From Clostridiaceae bacterium (lineage in GTDB: Bacteria; Bacillota; Clostridia; Saccharofermentanales; Saccharofermentanaceae), in the NCBI GenBank assembly GCA_012728275.1, contig JAAYFK010000016.1, forward strand, positions 1-54,390: a stretch of 54,390 nucleotides of DNA. The letters run 5' to 3'. Position 1 is the stretch's first letter. Each line of letters opens with the position of its first letter. Under the pieces are notes generated by a model. It saw nothing but the letters and a program-made list of their open reading frames with translations, ran no database searches and was not told the origin of the DNA. A program made the translations under genes and the position numbers. Shown one piece after another: positions 33,223 through 43,213 of this stretch.

Positions 33223-34592
33223 GTAATATGACTAGATACGAGAAGGATAGAGCTTCGGTAATGAGTATGATTAAGTTCATTCTCATCACCTCAATTACTT
33301 TCGTTCTCGTTTATTTTTCGACGAAGGTAGTAGCTGTTCTAATTCCATTTTTAATTGGTTTTATCTTAGCTAAAACCAGTTTTGCGATTGCATTACCGTT
33401 ATCTAAATTTGACAAGACGGACTCTAAGACAATAATAAATAAGCATTTAACTCTAAGTCAAAGAAAACAAGGTTTCTGGTTTAAATTTACTCATCCAGAT
33501 GGATATAAACCTCCGAAGAGCTCGAAAACAAGAATTGCAATTTATGTATATGTATTGTTGCTAATTATTCTTGTTATTGCTACTGTTGCTGGAATACTAT
33601 CCTTGATTTCACAAGGTTCTACCGCGATTGAAAGACTATCAGAGCTTGCTACAAATACCAATTTCTCTTCGATTGTTGATTTAGTGCACTCTCTTCTAGA
33701 GGGACTATCAGTAGAAAATGGCGGTTTCATTACATCTGAAATGATGTCCGTTATTGATGAGAACGTTATCAATTTTACAAACAGTGCTATAGCTGCGATT
33801 CCTACAATAGTATCTTCTGTTGGATCTTGGATTCTCGATACTATTCAGAGCCTTCCCTATGCTATTTTTGCAATTATATGCGTAATTCTTAGCGGATACT
33901 ACTTCATAAACGATGGACCTGAGGTAATGAAGTTCTACCTAAAGAGCATTCCAAACAAGTCCTTTAGAAAGAAATCTTTGAGCCTGCTAAATGACTTATC
34001 TGTTACTCTATTCCGTGTATTAGGTGGATACACTTCACTACTAGTTATTACTCTTGTTGAGTCCTTAATTATATTCAAGATAGCTGGAGTAGAATATGCA
34101 TTTATTCTGGCTTTAGTCACTGCTCTTCTTGATTTCCTTCCTGTACTTGGAATATCAGCCACGATGATTCCAATTATCGTGTATTGCTTTGCTTCAGGTA
34201 ACTACTTTGGGGTCGCAGTTATTATTATCGGAATGGCTATTATGACTGTCATTCGTCGAATAATTGAGCCAATAATATTGGGTAAATCAATGCACGTTCA
34301 TCCACTCTTAATGCTTCTGGGCATGACTCTTGGCGTATTTATTTGGGGGCCTATTGGTTTTCTTCTAGGACCTACTGTTATGATTATCATTATTCAAGTA
34401 ATTAAGGTGTTCGAGATAGACAAAAAGATTAGTTCTTTCCTATCAAGAATTCTTTCTAAGTTTATGAAATCGCCAGAGGAAGATGATGATGAAGATAATG
34501 GGGAAGACTTAAACAAACGCAAAAATTCATATTTCGATAAATCGGAAGCAATTAAGAAGGCTGCAAAAGAATCTTCCAATGTTGTTCTCTAA
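33219..34592 (+). CDS. AI-2E/YtvI-type transporter-family membrane protein
   Basis: This 457-residue protein belongs to the AI-2E (PerM/YtvI) transporter family. Two early helices are followed by a long insert, a central helix, and the diagnostic C-terminal half: ISGYYFINDGPEVMKFYLKSIPNK, GGYTSLLVITLVESLIIFKIAGVEYAFILALVTALLDFLPVLG, then IIEPIILGKSMHVHPLLMLLGMTLG, IWGPIGFLLGP. The tail is acidic and soluble (SPEEDDDEDNGED). Members export small molecules or sodium; the substrate here is unknown. ATG 33219 overlaps the previous stop in ATGA. Confidence 0.87.
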   Translation: MSNMTRYEKDRASVMSMIKFILITSITFVLVYFSTKVVAVLIPFLIGFILAKTSFAIALPLSKFDKTDSKTIINKHLTLSQRKQGFWFKFTHPDGYKPPKSSKTRIAIYVYVLLLIILVIATVAGILSLISQGSTAIERLSELATNTNFSSIVDLVHSLLEGLSVENGGFITSEMMSVIDENVINFTNSAIAAIPTIVSSVGSWILDTIQSLPYAIFAIICVILSGYYFINDGPEVMKFYLKSIPNKSFRKKSLSLLNDLSVTLFRVLGGYTSLLVITLVESLIIFKIAGVEYAFILALVTALLDFLPVLGISATMIPIIVYCFASGNYFGVAVIIIGMAIMTVIRRIIEPIILGKSMHVHPLLMLLGMTLGVFIWGPIGFLLGPTVMIIIIQVIKVFEIDKKISSFLSRILSKFMKSPEEDDDEDNGEDLNKRKNSYFDKSEAIKKAAKESSNVVL

Positions 34593-34599
34593 GATTTTG

Positions 34600-35871
34600 T
34601 TATGCTCTCGTAGAAGGAGCTATACCAGCGTCCTTGTCACCATCTCTACTTATGAATGTCATTTTTGATAATTCCACATCGCGGTCAAACTTAACATAAT
34701 ATGTCATTTGGGCATGCGGAGTGGAATCAATGACTTCCATATCCTCGTTATACAACGATACGGCCTTAAGTGGCTCACAATAGCCCTTAGGAGTCAAAAC
34801 ATTAACAGTATCGCCTACGAATAGTTTATTGCGCTGACTGACCTTGTGAAGGCCTGTAGAGGCATCGTAGCCATCAATAACACCTACAACAAACGCGGGT
34901 TTGTTGTAAGATTTGTCATAAACAATCTTGGCATCTTGACCGGGATTATCAAAAAAGAAACCCGTCGAGTAGTCTCTATGAACTACTTTGTCAAGAATAT
35001 CCTTCCATCGCGAGTCAACTTCGTACTTCTCACCACTAAAATACTTATCAACAGCCTCTCGATATACCTTAGTAGCAGCTGCTGCATAGTAAGCTCCCTT
35101 AATTCGACCTTCAATCTTGAAACTATCTACACCTGATTCAATCATCTCCGGAACATGATCAATCATACAAATATCTTTACTATTAAAAATATAGGTACCG
35201 CGTTGGTCCTGCTCTATTGGCAAGGTATCCTCAAGGCGCTTCTCTTCAACAACATAGTATCCCCATCGACAAGGCTGAGCACAAGAGCCTTTGTTTGCTG
35301 ATCTTCCAGTAAAGTAGCTTGAAAGTAAGCATCTTCCAGAATAAGAAACACACATTGCTCCATGAATAAAACACTCAATAGTTAACTTTGGATTTAGCTT
35401 AGGCTTGATTTGTCTAAGCTGTTCAAGAGATACCTCACGAGCTAATACTATTCTTGAAGCACCTTGGTCGGCCCAGAAATTGCATCCCATACTATTAGTT
35501 ACATTAGCCTGAGTTGAAATATGTATCTCAAGGTTAGGAACTAGTTGTCTAACTCGCCTAAACACGCCAGGATCAGATACAATTACGGCATCCGCCTTTG
35601 CCACGTTAGCAACAAAAAGAATCTCGTCGTCTATTTTCTCAATGTCATCTTCATGAGCCATGATATTCATTGTCACGTAGCACTTAACATTATGCTCGTG
35701 AGCATAAGATATGCCTTCTATCATCTCCTCATGTGAGAAGTTGTCGCTGAAAGTACGAAGTCCGAACTCCTTGCCAGACATATAAACCGCATCAGCACCA
35801 TAAGCTATTACAGTCTTAAGCTTCTCTAAATCGCCTGCAGGACTTAGCACCTCAATAGATGAACGATTCAT
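34600..35871 (-). CDS. U32-family protein (RlhA/TrhP-like)
   Basis: This 423-residue U32-family protein has VLSPAGDLEKLKTVIAYGADAVYMSG, VKCYVTMNIMAHE, LEIHISTQANVTN, IECFIHGAMCVSYSGRCLLSSYFTGRSANKGSCAQPCRW and FKIEGRIKGAYYAAAATKVYREAVD. The cysteines in GAMCVSYSGRC, GSCAQPC and ICMIDH probably hold an iron-sulfur cluster. Relatives hydroxylate tRNA uridine-34 (TrhP) or 23S rRNA (RlhA) from a prephenate-linked donor; older names call them peptidases or collagenases. ATG 35871 follows CAGGAG. It lies 6 bp after mltG, so it is the end of the bipA-mltG run, a common arrangement in Firmicutes. Confidence 0.92.
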   Translation of the reverse strand: MNRSSIEVLSPAGDLEKLKTVIAYGADAVYMSGKEFGLRTFSDNFSHEEMIEGISYAHEHNVKCYVTMNIMAHEDDIEKIDDEILFVANVAKADAVIVSDPGVFRRVRQLVPNLEIHISTQANVTNSMGCNFWADQGASRIVLAREVSLEQLRQIKPKLNPKLTIECFIHGAMCVSYSGRCLLSSYFTGRSANKGSCAQPCRWGYYVVEEKRLEDTLPIEQDQRGTYIFNSKDICMIDHVPEMIESGVDSFKIEGRIKGAYYAAAATKVYREAVDKYFSGEKYEVDSRWKDILDKVVHRDYSTGFFFDNPGQDAKIVYDKSYNKPAFVVGVIDGYDASTGLHKVSQRNKLFVGDTVNVLTPKGYCEPLKAVSLYNEDMEVIDSTPHAQMTYYVKFDRDVELSKMTFISRDGDKDAGIAPSTRA

Positions 35872-35877
35872 AAATTA

Positions 35878-37041
35878 TTACTCTCCTGATGTAGTCTGTT
35901 CCGATTCTTCCGGTTCGCTAATAGCTAGCTGAAAATTCGCAACATTCTGCTGATGCTCGGCCAAGGTTACGGCAAATGCCGTTCCTCCATCACCTGTTGC
36001 ACAGAAGTAATAATAATTGCAATTAGGCTCTGGATATAGCGCTGCTTGAATAGCGTCCAATCCTGGCATACAAATCGGTCCTGGTGGAAGTCCCTGATGT
36101 GTGTAAGTATTATAAGGACTATCAATAATTAAATCAGCGTCTGTTAGTATTATGTTTGGTTCCAACCCCTCCAATGAACGAAGATAGTTTATCGTTGCAT
36201 CTGAACCTAAATATCGAAGCGCCTCATCGTCAGTTACTAGTCGATTATGGAATACAGCAGAAATATACATCATATCAGTTGTATTGCTTGATTCCATTTG
36301 AATCAAAGATGCTAAAGTAATAACCTCATCAAAGCTCATATTCAAGGCTTCCGCTCTGGAATAATAATCTTCATAAATCTTCGATGCCGTGTTTCTTAGG
36401 AACGTGTTAATTATGCTCTCCGCACTTGCATTTACGTCGAATTCATATGTATCTGGAAATAAATACCCGGACAGAATGTGATCACGCTCATCGTTAATTA
36501 CGATTCTAGATACAAATTCGTAGTCAACAAACAAGTCAGGACTATCCATACACTCATCGAATTCCTCATCCGAGAATGTAAGTCCAGCCTCATGCAAGCG
36601 AGTCTTTATCTCCTCATATGTAATGCCTTCAGGGAATGTAACAGTAACACTTAATGGTTCCTGTATCAAAAGATACATTATTTCGTCATATGTAAGTCCG
36701 GGAATCAAGTAATGCGTACCAGCAAGGTAAGAACCATCAAAGCCATTAACCTTACTCATTATCGAAAAGACAAGCGTATTATCAATTAGCTTACAGTCGA
36801 AAAGCTTCTGAGCAATGTCCGAGGTCATATCACCTTCTTCGATTACTATTGAGACTGCTCCCTCTGTATCAGGTGTAATCTCAAACGTACCGTCTTCAAT
36901 AGAAGCCTTCAAGTTTGCAAATCTCTCTTCTTGAGAAATTACATAATTATATCCTAAAAATATTCCTGCCACGCCAAAAAACACCAGCACTAGCAGGACT
37001 ACTAATATTAATAATGCAACTTTAATCTTTCTCGAAAGCAT
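35878..37041 (-). CDS. mltG: Endolytic transglycosylase MltG
   Basis: This 387-residue protein has one N-terminal membrane helix (residues 7-32), a LysM-like domain (about 62-120), and the YceG-like catalytic domain. The catalytic glutamate lies in ITLASLIQMESSNTTDMMYISAVFHNRL (variant of the usual IIEKE pattern). The end signature DSPYNTYTHQGLPPGPICMPGLDAIQAALYPEPNCNYYYFCA follows. MltG cuts nascent peptidoglycan strands and may set glycan length. It sits between bipA (9 bp) and the U32 gene (6 bp) in one operon. Confidence 0.93.
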   Translation of the reverse strand: MLSRKIKVALLILVVLLVLVFFGVAGIFLGYNYVISQEERFANLKASIEDGTFEITPDTEGAVSIVIEEGDMTSDIAQKLFDCKLIDNTLVFSIMSKVNGFDGSYLAGTHYLIPGLTYDEIMYLLIQEPLSVTVTFPEGITYEEIKTRLHEAGLTFSDEEFDECMDSPDLFVDYEFVSRIVINDERDHILSGYLFPDTYEFDVNASAESIINTFLRNTASKIYEDYYSRAEALNMSFDEVITLASLIQMESSNTTDMMYISAVFHNRLVTDDEALRYLGSDATINYLRSLEGLEPNIILTDADLIIDSPYNTYTHQGLPPGPICMPGLDAIQAALYPEPNCNYYYFCATGDGGTAFAVTLAEHQQNVANFQLAISEPEESEQTTSGE

Positions 37042-37050
37042 AAGTGGAGA

Positions 37051-38892
37051 TTACTCCTTTTTCTTTGCCGCCTTACTCTTCGCTCTTAAATCAGTACTTA
37101 GAATTCTCTTTCTTAGACGGATGTTCTTAGGTGTTACTTCACAAAGCTCGTCATCCTCTACGAATTCTAGACACTGCTCTAGACTGAAGTTGATTGGAGG
37201 TACTAGACGCATAGCGTCATCACTTCCTGATGCACGCATGTTTGTTACGTGCTTCTTCTTACAAACATTAACCGCAATATCCTCAGGCTTAGGATTGATA
37301 CCGACGATCATGCCCTCGTATACAGGAACTCCAGCACCAATCATTAGTGATCCACGTCCTTGTGCATTGAATAAACCATATGTCATTGCATCTCCACTTT
37401 CGAAAGCTACAAGAACACCTGAAGAACGTGTTTCAATCTCACCAGCGAATGGTTGGAAACCACTGATAACGCTGTTCATTATACCATTGCCCTTGGTGTC
37501 GGTCAAAAATTCGGTTCTATATCCAATGATTCCTCTTGAAGGAACATTGAACTCCAAACGAGTATATCCCTTGGTAGGAGGAAGCATATTTGTCATTTCA
37601 GCTTTACGTCTTCCAAGCTTTTCGATTACAGGACCAACAAACTCCTCAGGAACATCAACAACCAAGTCCTCTACAGGCTCACATAATACGCCACCGATTT
37701 CCTTCATAATTACATGTGGACGAGATACCTGGAACTCATATCCCTCACGACGCATTGTCTCAATAAGAATAGAGAGATGAAGTTCTCCTCTTCCCTTTAC
37801 GATAAATGCCTCGGTAGTATCTGTCTCTTCAAGTCTCATGGAAACGTTTGTCTCCATCTCCTTGAACAATCTATCACGCAAATGTCTAGAAGTAACAAAC
37901 TTACCTTCTTGACCAGCGAAAGGACTATCGTTAACGGAGAAGGTCATTGAAATCGTAGGCTCGTCAATATCAACAAATGGAATAGCCTCTGGGGTGCTAG
38001 AGTCGCAAATTGTATCTCCAATATTAATATCTACAATACCAGCTACACAAACGATTTCACCTACACCAGCAGACTCAACCTCTTGCTTTCCAAGCCCTTG
38101 GAAACGAAGAAGCTTAACGACTCTAGATGTTCTCTTCGTATCTTCGCCATAAGTTACTATTGCAACACTCTCGCCCTTCTTAATCGTACCTCTTTCAACT
38201 CTTCCAATTGCAATTCTTCCAATGTATGGATCAGAATCGATGTTGGAAACAAGAAGCTGCATAGGACCTTCTGTATCGCCTTCGATACAAGGAGTGTACT
38301 TAACTACTGTGTCTAGAAGCGGACTGAAGTCTAACTCAGCACCACTTTGGAATTCCTTAATGTCAAGAGTAGCAACACCTGTCTTGCCCGAGGTATATAC
38401 AATAGGGAATTCAAGCTGATCGTCATCAGCACCTAACTCAACAAACAAATCCAATACCATGTCAACAACTTCGACAGGCCTTGCATCAGGTCTATCTATC
38501 TTATTTATACATACAATTGGCTTCAATCCAAGCTCTAAGGCCTTACGTAATACAAATCTCGTCTGTGGCATTGGTCCATCATAAGAATCGACTACCAACA
38601 AAACGGAATCTACCATTTTTAGTACTCGCTCAACCTCACCACCGAAGTCAGCATGTCCAGGAGTATCAACAACATTGATTCGAATATCGCCATATTGAAT
38701 TGCTGTATTCTTAGCAAGAATTGTAATTCCTCTTTCTCTCTCGAGGTCATTGCTATCCATTACCTGCTCAACAATTTGCTCGTTCTCTCTATAGATTCCT
38801 GCTTGCTTAAGCATAGAGTCTACGATTGTTGTCTTACCATGGTCAACGTGGGCGATGATAGCGACATTTCTCATGTTCTCGATTTTCGTCAT
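37051..38892 (-). CDS. typA: GTP-binding protein TypA/BipA
   Basis: This 613-residue translational GTPase has G1 [18 protein letters not shown]2 around ERGITI, G3 [10 protein letters not shown]4 NKIDRP and the switch and beta-barrel domains. Domains III and V ([44 protein letters not shown]) are EF-G-like. A C-terminal BipA-specific part contains [37 protein letters not shown]. It binds ribosomes and aids assembly or translation under stress. The ribosome site is TTAGGAG. Order in the run is der, typA, mltG, U32. Confidence 0.97.
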   Translation of the reverse strand: MTKIENMRNVAIIAHVDHGKTTIVDSMLKQAGIYRENEQIVEQVMDSNDLERERGITILAKNTAIQYGDIRINVVDTPGHADFGGEVERVLKMVDSVLLVVDSYDGPMPQTRFVLRKALELGLKPIVCINKIDRPDARPVEVVDMVLDLFVELGADDDQLEFPIVYTSGKTGVATLDIKEFQSGAELDFSPLLDTVVKYTPCIEGDTEGPMQLLVSNIDSDPYIGRIAIGRVERGTIKKGESVAIVTYGEDTKRTSRVVKLLRFQGLGKQEVESAGVGEIVCVAGIVDINIGDTICDSSTPEAIPFVDIDEPTISMTFSVNDSPFAGQEGKFVTSRHLRDRLFKEMETNVSMRLEETDTTEAFIVKGRGELHLSILIETMRREGYEFQVSRPHVIMKEIGGVLCEPVEDLVVDVPEEFVGPVIEKLGRRKAEMTNMLPPTKGYTRLEFNVPSRGIIGYRTEFLTDTKGNGIMNSVISGFQPFAGEIETRSSGVLVAFESGDAMTYGLFNAQGRGSLMIGAGVPVYEGMIVGINPKPEDIAVNVCKKKHVTNMRASGSDDAMRLVPPINFSLEQCLEFVEDDELCEVTPKNIRLRKRILSTDLRAKSKAAKKKE

Positions 38893-38998
38893 AAAACGCT
38901 CCTAAAGCTGTTAAACTTACTATATTAGATTTTTGTAACCTAGTATATTTTGCTACTTTTTCTTGGATTAAAATATGCAACAAAATAAACAAAATTAT

Positions 38999-40327
38999 TC
39001 ACGAATCTGTCCTATTCTTATTGCGTAACAAGAAACGAATTGGTGTTCCTTCGAATCCAAAGTTTTTTCGAACTTGATTCTCAAGATATCTTTCATAGGA
39101 AAAATGAGAGAGTTCCTTATCATTTACAAAAAGAACAAACGTCGGAGGACAAATTGACACCTGTGTACCATAATAAATCTTCATGTGTCTTCCCTTGTCT
39201 TGAGGGGGCGGAACCATTGCAACGGCCTCGTTTAGCATATCGTTGAACACTCCGGTTGAAAGCCTACGATTTGCTTGCTCGTATACATTATTTATCATCA
39301 CGAAAAGCTTATCTACACGTTGCCCCGTTTTAGCAGAAATGAACAAAACTGGAGCATAATCCATGAATGAGAATCTGTCCTTAACAATCTTTGTCATCGC
39401 CTCGAGAGTACCAGTCTCTTTGTCAACTATATCCCACTTGTTGACAGCCAAAATGCAAGCTTTACCCGAATCATGTGCAAGACCAGCAACTTTCGTATCT
39501 TGCTCCGTAACTCCCATACTTGCGTCAATAAGGATAACGCAAACATCAGCATGTTCTACTGCAGCAAGGGCTCTTACCATTGAATACTTCTCGATAACGT
39601 CCTCAATTCGGCCCTTCTTACGCATTCCAGCGGTATCAACAATGGTAAACCTTCCAAACTTGTTTACTACTTCCGAATCTATTGAATCTCGCGTTGTACC
39701 TGCAACATCAGATACAATACTTCTCGCTTGACCACACATAATGTTAGTAAGTGAAGATTTGCCGGCATTAGGTCGACCAATCAAAGCAACTCGAATTGAT
39801 CCATCACTATCACCCTCGTCCTCATCACTAGGGAAGTTCTCGAAAAGTTTATCTAACATTTCGCCAATACCTAGACGATGGGATGCTGAAATAGGAACCA
39901 CGTCTCCGAGGCCTAAATTATAGAATTCATAAATTTCTGGTGGTGGTGCGCCAACACTGTCGCATTTATTTACAGCAACGACAATCGGGCGATCTGCTTT
40001 TCTAAGCATGAGCGCTATTTCCTCATCAGCCGCAGTCATACCAGTTTTGAGATCGACCATAAACAAGATTACATCTGCAGTCTCTATTGCAATCTCCGCT
40101 TGCATTCGCATTCCCTGAAGAATAACGTCATCGCTTTCTGGCTCGATACCGCCAGTATCAATCATTACAAACTCACGTTCACGCCATACAGTGTTCGCAT
40201 AGATTCTGTCACGCGTAACTCCTGGAGTATCATGAACAATCGAAATGCGTTCGCCGTAAAGCGCATTAAAAAGCGAAGACTTACCAACGTTAGGTCTTCC
40301 TACAATTGCAACTACCGGTTTACTCAT
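38999..40327 (-). CDS. der: Ribosome-assembly GTPase Der (EngA)
   Basis: This 442-residue protein has two tandem GTPase domains and a KH-like end. Domain 1: GRPNVGKSSLFNALYG, DTPGVTRDR, DTGGIE, NKCD. Domain 2: GRPNAGKSSLTNIMCG, VAGTTRDSID, DTAGMRKKG, NKWD. The KH-like domain has PPTFVLFVNDKELSHFSYERYLENQVRKNFGFEGTPIRFLLRNK. It acts in 50S ribosome maturation. It lies between rpmF and typA, 106 bp from typA. Confidence 0.97.
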   Translation of the reverse strand: MSKPVVAIVGRPNVGKSSLFNALYGERISIVHDTPGVTRDRIYANTVWREREFVMIDTGGIEPESDDVILQGMRMQAEIAIETADVILFMVDLKTGMTAADEEIALMLRKADRPIVVAVNKCDSVGAPPPEIYEFYNLGLGDVVPISASHRLGIGEMLDKLFENFPSDEDEGDSDGSIRVALIGRPNAGKSSLTNIMCGQARSIVSDVAGTTRDSIDSEVVNKFGRFTIVDTAGMRKKGRIEDVIEKYSMVRALAAVEHADVCVILIDASMGVTEQDTKVAGLAHDSGKACILAVNKWDIVDKETGTLEAMTKIVKDRFSFMDYAPVLFISAKTGQRVDKLFVMINNVYEQANRRLSTGVFNDMLNEAVAMVPPPQDKGRHMKIYYGTQVSICPPTFVLFVNDKELSHFSYERYLENQVRKNFGFEGTPIRFLLRNKNRTDS

Positions 40328-40357
40328 CTCTTATCCTCCTGTTGTCAAGCATAAAAA

Positions 40358-40382
40358 AGGCAGTGCGCTTATGTCACTGCCT
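40358..40382 (-). terminator. Terminator after rpmF
   Basis: AGGCAGTG (40358-40365), a 9-nt loop and CACTGCCT (40375-40382) form a perfect 8-bp stem. On the minus strand TTTTTT follows. It separates rpmF from der. Confidence 0.88.
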
Positions 40383-40412
40383 CTGATAGTAGCTTGTCCG
40401 AAAAAATCAGGA

Positions 40413-40598
40413 TTAGGCTTCTTCGCCCATCTTGATTACCTGCTTGCCATCAAGATAACCGCAATTCTTACAAACCTTACGGCGAAGCATCTTGGAATGA
40501 CATTGAGGGCACTCTACGAATCCAGGCAATGTAAGCTTCCACATACTTCTATGACTGGATGTTCTGGCCTTGGACCATTTACGTTTTGGATGTGCCAT
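40413..40598 (-). CDS. rpmF: 50S ribosomal protein L32
   Basis: This 61-residue protein starts MAHPKRKWSKARTSSHRS, the diagnostic L32 N-terminus. It ends with a four-cysteine zinc ribbon (ECPQCHSKMLRRKVCKNCGYLDGKQV), the zinc-binding form of the protein. ATG 40598 follows GGAGGTGG; the longer frame to 40652 is upstream of the ribosome site and rejected. It lies downstream of the DUF1934 and murI genes and has its own terminator. Confidence 0.97.
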   Translation of the reverse strand: MAHPKRKWSKARTSSHRSMWKLTLPGFVECPQCHSKMLRRKVCKNCGYLDGKQVIKMGEEA

Positions 40599-40734
40599 GT
40601 TTTTCCACCTCCGTTTTATTAGATCAGAATCTCTTCTGACGAACTTCGCCACCGAAATACTGTCTTCGGATGGGAAATTGTTAATTAATTAATTCCGCAT
40701 TAGTGTCAGTCACATAATGCTTAAAGATTGTACC

Positions 40735-41145
40735 CTAGAACATTTTCTTTTGCAATAGGAATTTAATCAAAAAGGTATTTTTAATTACGTCAGTCCCAGA
40801 GCTCCTCATACTGTAAGCAATTTCAAGCCTTGAGCACATAACGCTAGGCAAATTAATGTGGTCAGTTACTATGTTAACGACAATAGTTCCGCACGCCGCA
40901 TCAATTGTACCAATTGTCTCTTTGGATGGGTCAAACTCAAGCTTTGAGCTTATCGATCCTTTTCGAAGTAAAGTAGCCTTCCCCGTCGCTTTATTTATTT
41001 CCAGCTCGAAAAGACTTTCTTCGTTACTCTCATCTACAGGCTGCTTCCACTTCACAATTGCATGTTCGTCGTTGTCTTCATACAAAGCCATGCACTTGAA
41101 GCTCTCATTCATAGCACCAGTTACTATCTCAACAGGAACTCTCAT
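40735..41145 (-). CDS. DUF1934-like (calycin-fold) protein
   Basis: This 136-residue, mostly beta protein has charged strands (AIVKWKQPVDESNEESLFELEINKATGKATLLRKGSISSKLEFDPSKETIG). It resembles the YwiB/DUF1934 family of small beta-barrel proteins common in Firmicutes, though the match is by overall pattern only. The start overlaps the glutamate racemase stop in ATGA, so the two are translationally coupled. The function is unknown. Confidence 0.6.
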   Translation of the reverse strand: MRVPVEIVTGAMNESFKCMALYEDNDEHAIVKWKQPVDESNEESLFELEINKATGKATLLRKGSISSKLEFDPSKETIGTIDAACGTIVVNIVTDHINLPSVMCSRLEIAYSMRSSGTDVIKNTFLIKFLLQKKMF

Positions 41146-42038
41146 CTAACTATACCCTTTTGCTTTAGCAATTCAAAATCCTTCGTAATGTCGAATCTAT
41201 CGGTTGAAGTGAATTGGGCTCCAGAAGGTATACCTCCACCAAGGAAAGGCGAAGCCAAGTTCTCGAAAAGCTTCTCGTCATCACTTGTATAGAACTCCTT
41301 GGTTACCATTGTGCCATCAGCAGACGTGCTCGTGTTAATAAGCTTATCAGCTATTACCTCCGAGGCACTCTTGCCTGTATCAATTAGAGTTACGTCTTTG
41401 CCCATAACTTGCTCAATTACTTTGGAAAGTAGCGGATAATGCGTGCACCCTAGAATCAGCGTATCAACGCCATCTCGCTTAAGTGGTTCTAGATACTTCT
41501 TAGCAGTTAGTAAAGTAATCTCATTATCCCACCAGCCTTCTTCGGCTAGAGTGACAAATAGCGGGCATGGTTGCTGGAATACCTTAAAAGAATCCGAGTG
41601 CGCCTTAATATCGCCAGAAGCAACTAGCTTATTGACTTCAGTTTGAATTGCCTCACCGTAAACGTCAGACTCGACGGAGCCTTTCGTAGCAATGACGCCG
41701 ATTCTGCCATTTTTAGTAGCATTAACAGCACATCTTGCACCTGGAAAAGCAACCTCTACTACAGGGACACTTGAACATTCTGCTAAAGCCTTGTAAGCGT
41801 GAGCGCTAGCAGTTCCGCAGGCTATAACAATCATCTTCACGTCTTTCGAGAGAAGAAAACGCATGTTTTGCAAAGAGTATTTAATTATCGTCTCGTGAGA
41901 CTTATTGCCATAAGGAGTACGACCGTTGTCGCCAAAATATATTGTGCTCTCGTTAGGCGTGCGCTTCCAAATCTCGCGAAGTACAGTAAGTCCGCCTATA
42001 CCTGAATCAAAAACTCCTATTGGTCTATTGTCAGCCAT
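41142..42038 (-). CDS. murI: Glutamate racemase
   Basis: This 298-residue protein has FDSGIGGLTVLREIWKR, IYFGDNGRTPYGNKS, the first catalytic cysteine in VIACGTASAHAY (CGT rather than the common CNT), GVIATKGSVESDVY and the second cysteine in LILGCTHYPLLSKVI. It makes D-glutamate for peptidoglycan in the cytoplasm. The CGT form places a Gly where the substrate-contact Asn is often found; I believe other Clostridia share it, but cannot verify this here. The downstream DUF1934 gene is coupled through ATGA, and the RluD-like gene lies 18 bp upstream. Confidence 0.94.
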   Translation of the reverse strand: MADNRPIGVFDSGIGGLTVLREIWKRTPNESTIYFGDNGRTPYGNKSHETIIKYSLQNMRFLLSKDVKMIVIACGTASAHAYKALAECSSVPVVEVAFPGARCAVNATKNGRIGVIATKGSVESDVYGEAIQTEVNKLVASGDIKAHSDSFKVFQQPCPLFVTLAEEGWWDNEITLLTAKKYLEPLKRDGVDTLILGCTHYPLLSKVIEQVMGKDVTLIDTGKSASEVIADKLINTSTSADGTMVTKEFYTSDDEKLFENLASPFLGGGIPSGAQFTSTDRFDITKDFELLKQKGIVR

Positions 42039-42056
42039 TTGATACCTCTTAATACC

Positions 42057-43052
42057 TTAGTTATTCAAACCTTTGATAGCAACATCATAGTTTGGGATAA
42101 TCGAAAACTTTCGACCAGAGAGTTCATGATGCTTGTTGTTCTTTGGAATTTTGCGAAGAAGAAGAGTAGTAGCAAAAAGTTGCTGGAACTTTACCTTCCC
42201 ACCATCGTTGGATTTGAAGAACAGGTTCTGCTTATTACGACCATAGTTGCCATCTCCAATTATCGGATATCCCATATGCGCAAATTGTGCACGAATTTGG
42301 TGTGTTCTTCCAGTTACAAGCTCTACCTCAAGCTCTGAGACATCAATTCCATCAGGACCAATTTTATCGAAAGTACGAACAACGCGATATCTTGAAGTTA
42401 TAGGAAGATCGCCTTGTCTCTCCTCATCATGAATAAAGACACTTCCGGAAGTAGTCTTCTCAAGAAAAGCACTAACTTCCTTCATCACTGTCTCATCCTC
42501 ACAAATACAAGGCTCGCCTTCATTAGGCTTTCCAAGAACTAGGCATCTGTATCTCTTAATAAGAAGATTATCCTTAAATAAAGCGATTGCATCCTCTAAC
42601 GCCGTCTTGCTCTTTGCTAACATAACTAGTCCGCCGGTGTTCATATCAATTCTATGGCACAAGTCCATCTCTGGATTTCTTGTATCCTTACGTATTATGT
42701 CAATTAAACAATCTCCTGTCATACCCTTGCCGCCGTGAACAGCAATTCCCTGACGCTTGTTTACTATCAACAAGTCGTCAGTCTGTGCTACTACCTTATA
42801 ATCAGGGACCTTAGGAGTCTGAGGGACCTTATTAGTATTGCCTGAGCTAAAAGCTTCATCAGGAAGCCAAATCTCAACGTTTTGTCCCGCATATACAGTA
42901 ACATCCGAAGAAATTTTCTTGCCATCTATCCTTATATCTTTATGCTTAAGTGCCTTGAACAGCTTCGTTGGATCCAGTCTTGAAAAGACTTCGCACGAAG
43001 CCTTAACTACATGCTTTCCCGATTGAGCTTCTTCTACAATAAATTTCTTCAA
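42057..43052 (-). CDS. RluD-family pseudouridine synthase
   Basis: This 331-residue protein has an N-terminal S4 RNA-binding domain (VFSRLDPTKLFKALKHKDIRIDGKK, then VYAGQNVEIWLP). The catalytic domain has the active Asp in LDLCHRIDMNTGGLVMLAKSK (variant of HRLDxxTSG), GIAVHGGKGMTGDC, VELVTGRTHQIRAQFAHMGYPIIGDGNYG and LFATTLLLRKIP. It isomerises uridine in rRNA; which site (RluC-like or RluD-like) cannot be told. TTG 43052 is the start, with AAGGAG 7 nt upstream. It is first in the murI-DUF1934 run. Confidence 0.92.
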   Translation of the reverse strand: MKKFIVEEAQSGKHVVKASCEVFSRLDPTKLFKALKHKDIRIDGKKISSDVTVYAGQNVEIWLPDEAFSSGNTNKVPQTPKVPDYKVVAQTDDLLIVNKRQGIAVHGGKGMTGDCLIDIIRKDTRNPEMDLCHRIDMNTGGLVMLAKSKTALEDAIALFKDNLLIKRYRCLVLGKPNEGEPCICEDETVMKEVSAFLEKTTSGSVFIHDEERQGDLPITSRYRVVRTFDKIGPDGIDVSELEVELVTGRTHQIRAQFAHMGYPIIGDGNYGRNKQNLFFKSNDGGKVKFQQLFATTLLLRKIPKNNKHHELSGRKFSIIPNYDVAIKGLNN

Positions 43053-43213
43053 ATCTGTGCTCCTTAGTGTTTATGTTCTTGATTTTACACTAATTTGCAG
43101 GAAATTGGGATAGAAGTTCGCGGCTTCGTACTTTTCGAGAAGCTTTGCCAAAAAACTCCTCTTGTCGTAGAATAGCATAGTAATAAATATGAGATTAAAA
43201 GAGGTTTTTAAAG

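Noticed and set aside
40599..40734. Structured leader before rpmF
   Set aside because: A short hairpin-like TCAGAA/TTCTGA is present, but nothing strong enough to support a riboswitch or ribosomal-protein leader.
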